Below are positions 13,427-14,755 of a stretch of DNA of 14,755 bases, one piece after another (the first letter of the stretch is position 1; each line of letters begins with the position of its first letter). A model generated the notes under the pieces. It ran no database searches, was not told the DNA's origin, and saw nothing but the letters and a program-made list of their open reading frames with translations. This DNA is from Cloacimonetes bacterium UBA4175. GTDB taxonomy: Bacteria > Cloacimonadota > Cloacimonadia > Cloacimonadales > Cloacimonadaceae. Location: assembly GCA_002379855.1 (NCBI GenBank), contig DFUX01000001.1:1-14755 (forward strand). Direction: 5' to 3'. Position numbers and translations under genes: made by a program.

Positions 13427-14560
13427 TCAACGGCTGGCAAGGGATTTGATCAGGCCAAGCAGGCGTGGCTCGACCGCCTCCCAGTTGTATTGGTTTTCGA
13501 TCAGAGCGGAGGCACGCTGGCTCATCCGCCCGTAATCCTCATCGCTCAGGCTCAGGATTCCGCCCACCGCTTTGGCGATGGCGGCGGACTGGTATTCACA
13601 GCAGGCTCCGGCGCGGTTCTTTTCCACCAGGTCACGCATCAGGGGCGTGTTGACCGAGACCACGGGCAGTCCGGCGGCAAAGTATTCCAGCACCTTGAGC
13701 GGCACCGCTTTGCGCAGGCGTCTGTTGCGCGGATTGAAGAGCCAGAGCCCCACTTTGCTGCGCTTGAGCAGCAACCCGATCTTCTCCGCCGGAATCCAGG
13801 GCTGGTAATAAATTATCGCGTTCAGGTTGTGCCGGTTGATGTAGGCGTTAAATTCCGTTTCCACCGAGGAGGAAAAGAAGCGCCCCACGATGAGCGTCTT
13901 GAGCGTGGGAAAGCTATGCTTGAGCAGCTTCACGCTCTTGAGCAGCTTGAACAGGCCGCGGTCTGCCGTTAGCCCGCCGATGTAGATCAGGTCAAAATCC
14001 ATCTCGCAGATGGTGCTGATCTCCGGCGGTATCTCGCAATCATAGTCCCAGACGTTTTTCACGGGATAGTTGGGGAGGGTGACGGCGTGGTCGCGCTCAC
14101 GCTGGGAAACCAGTTGATCGAGGATTTCGTCGTTGACCCCGATGGTGCCATCCACCCGGCTTTGCAGCCAGCGTTCAAGGCCCAGATACAGATACTTCGC
14201 CAGCCAACTGAAAGGCGGGTGAAAGCGTTCCGCGAAGGCATCCGGAAAGAACTCATGCACGTCAAAGACCACCCGGGTGCCCAACTTGCGCCTGAGCGCG
14301 AGGCCCACAAACACCGTGAGCGGCTCCACGCAGATCACGATGTCCGGCCTGATCCTTTTCGCCTCCTCGTAAAGCAGCCGGAGGGCGTTCCATTGGGATT
14401 CCGTATCCACCACCAACTGATATGGGTTAATGGTTGAATTGCGCACCCCGCTTGTGCAGATCAGATACACCTTGCCCAGCTTTTTCAGGCTTAGCCCCAT
14501 TTTATAATAGAGGCGCACATCCGTGGTGTGGTGACTGTTGGATACGATGCAGATTTTCAT
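13427..14560 (-). CDS. GT4-like glycosyltransferase
   Basis: A 377-aa GT-B fold glycosyltransferase. The N-terminal domain begins KICIVSNSHHTTDVRLYYK (2-20) and contains DVHEFFPDAF (100-109). The C-terminal domain has the GT4 hallmarks YIGGLTADRGLFKLLKSV (193-210) and PLKVLEYFAAGLPVVSVN (287-304), with K289 and E292 expected to hold the nucleotide-sugar donor. The start at 14560 has AAGGAA just upstream. A TTG further out (14614) is excluded because it is part of the promoter's TTGACA. First gene of a pair with the other glycosyltransferase. It probably acts on a lipid-linked or surface glycan; the sugar is unknown. Confidence 0.87.
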   Translation of the reverse strand: MKICIVSNSHHTTDVRLYYKMGLSLKKLGKVYLICTSGVRNSTINPYQLVVDTESQWNALRLLYEEAKRIRPDIVICVEPLTVFVGLALRRKLGTRVVFDVHEFFPDAFAERFHPPFSWLAKYLYLGLERWLQSRVDGTIGVNDEILDQLVSQRERDHAVTLPNYPVKNVWDYDCEIPPEISTICEMDFDLIYIGGLTADRGLFKLLKSVKLLKHSFPTLKTLIVGRFFSSSVETEFNAYINRHNLNAIIYYQPWIPAEKIGLLLKRSKVGLWLFNPRNRRLRKAVPLKVLEYFAAGLPVVSVNTPLMRDLVEKNRAGACCEYQSAAIAKAVGGILSLSDEDYGRMSQRASALIENQYNWEAVEPRLLGLIKSLASR

Positions 14561-14584
14561 ATTATTCCTTATTTTTAAGCGTAA

Positions 14585-14614
14585 CTCATATTTGGATAAA
14601 TGCTTTGCTGTCAA
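14585..14614 (-). promoter_or_regulatory. Promoter of the glycosyltransferase pair
   Basis: On the minus strand a perfect TTGACA (14614-14609) is followed after 18 nt by TATGAG (14590-14585, four of six consensus bases). The predicted leader to the ATG at 14560 is about 18 nt and carries AAGGAA. Confidence 0.5.
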
Positions 14615-14655
14615 GACATATTTGCCGTCCGGCTGGCTCTGGCGGGCACCTCATT

Positions 14656-14710
14656 CCACCTTTCCACCTTTCCACTTATCATAGCACCTATATATATGGG
14701 GGGAAGGTGG
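14656..14710. repeat. 8-bp tandem repeat with inverted partner
   Basis: CCACCTTT occurs twice in tandem (14656-14663, 14664-14671), followed by a partial CCACTT (14672-14677). AAGGTGG at 14704-14710 is the inverse of CCACCTT, so a hairpin can form around a short TATATATA run (about 14689-14697). No gene is visible from 14615 to the window end. Confidence 0.5.
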
Positions 14711-14755
14711 GCCTCATTTGTATAACCCTCTCCGTAGTGGGTCTTCCTGGGGTCA

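Overview
This window is a chromosomal, gene-dense, fairly GC-rich stretch from a Gram-negative bacterium. Three things point to the FCB superphylum (Bacteroidota / Fibrobacterota / Cloacimonadota side): a 29-residue AURKAIP1/COX24 (mS38-like) basic protein, a Wzi-type outer-membrane barrel, and a TAnnTTTG-like -10 box before the HU gene. An uncultured Cloacimonadota-like anaerobe is my best guess, but no marker fixes the phylum. I saw no rRNA, tRNA, CRISPR array, transposase or phage gene.

Layout. (1) 1-321: no convincing gene. A minus-strand frame runs off the left edge and may be part of an intergenic repeat. (2) 322-2115, minus strand: an HU-family nucleoid protein followed by the 29-aa ribosomal-type protein, closed by a clear UUCG-loop terminator, then a YprB-like RNase H-fold nuclease. 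(3) 2192-6434, minus strand: a tight four-gene envelope cluster. It begins with an AMIN-like/transmembrane/HTH protein under a promoter flanked by a 9-bp inverted repeat. A Wzi-like capsule-assembly barrel (14-nt overlap), a membrane-anchored small protein and an MFS transporter follow. (4) 6486-8453, minus strand: acetate kinase (ackA) and an Hsp20 small heat-shock protein, separated by about 330 bp of gene-free DNA with two families of inverted repeats. (5) 8478-9827, minus strand: an exported DUF4139 protein just upstream of hsp20. (6) 9990-12113, plus strand: ispG (MEP isoprenoid pathway) overlapping two half-size ChrA-type transporters. (7) 12160-14560, minus strand: two adjacent GT4-like glycosyltransferases behind a TTGACA promoter. 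(8) 14615-14755: gene-free, with an 8-bp tandem repeat.

How it fits together. Much of the window serves the cell envelope: the Wzi-like barrel, the AMIN-like protein, two glycosyltransferases for a surface polysaccharide, exported DUF4139 and ispG for polyprenyl carriers. AckA makes ATP from acetyl-phosphate, as expected of a fermenter. The least described unit is the 2192-6344 cluster. Its first gene encodes a protein that would put a periplasmic AMIN-like domain and a cytoplasmic helix-turn-helix on one chain, translationally coupled to an outer-membrane barrel.
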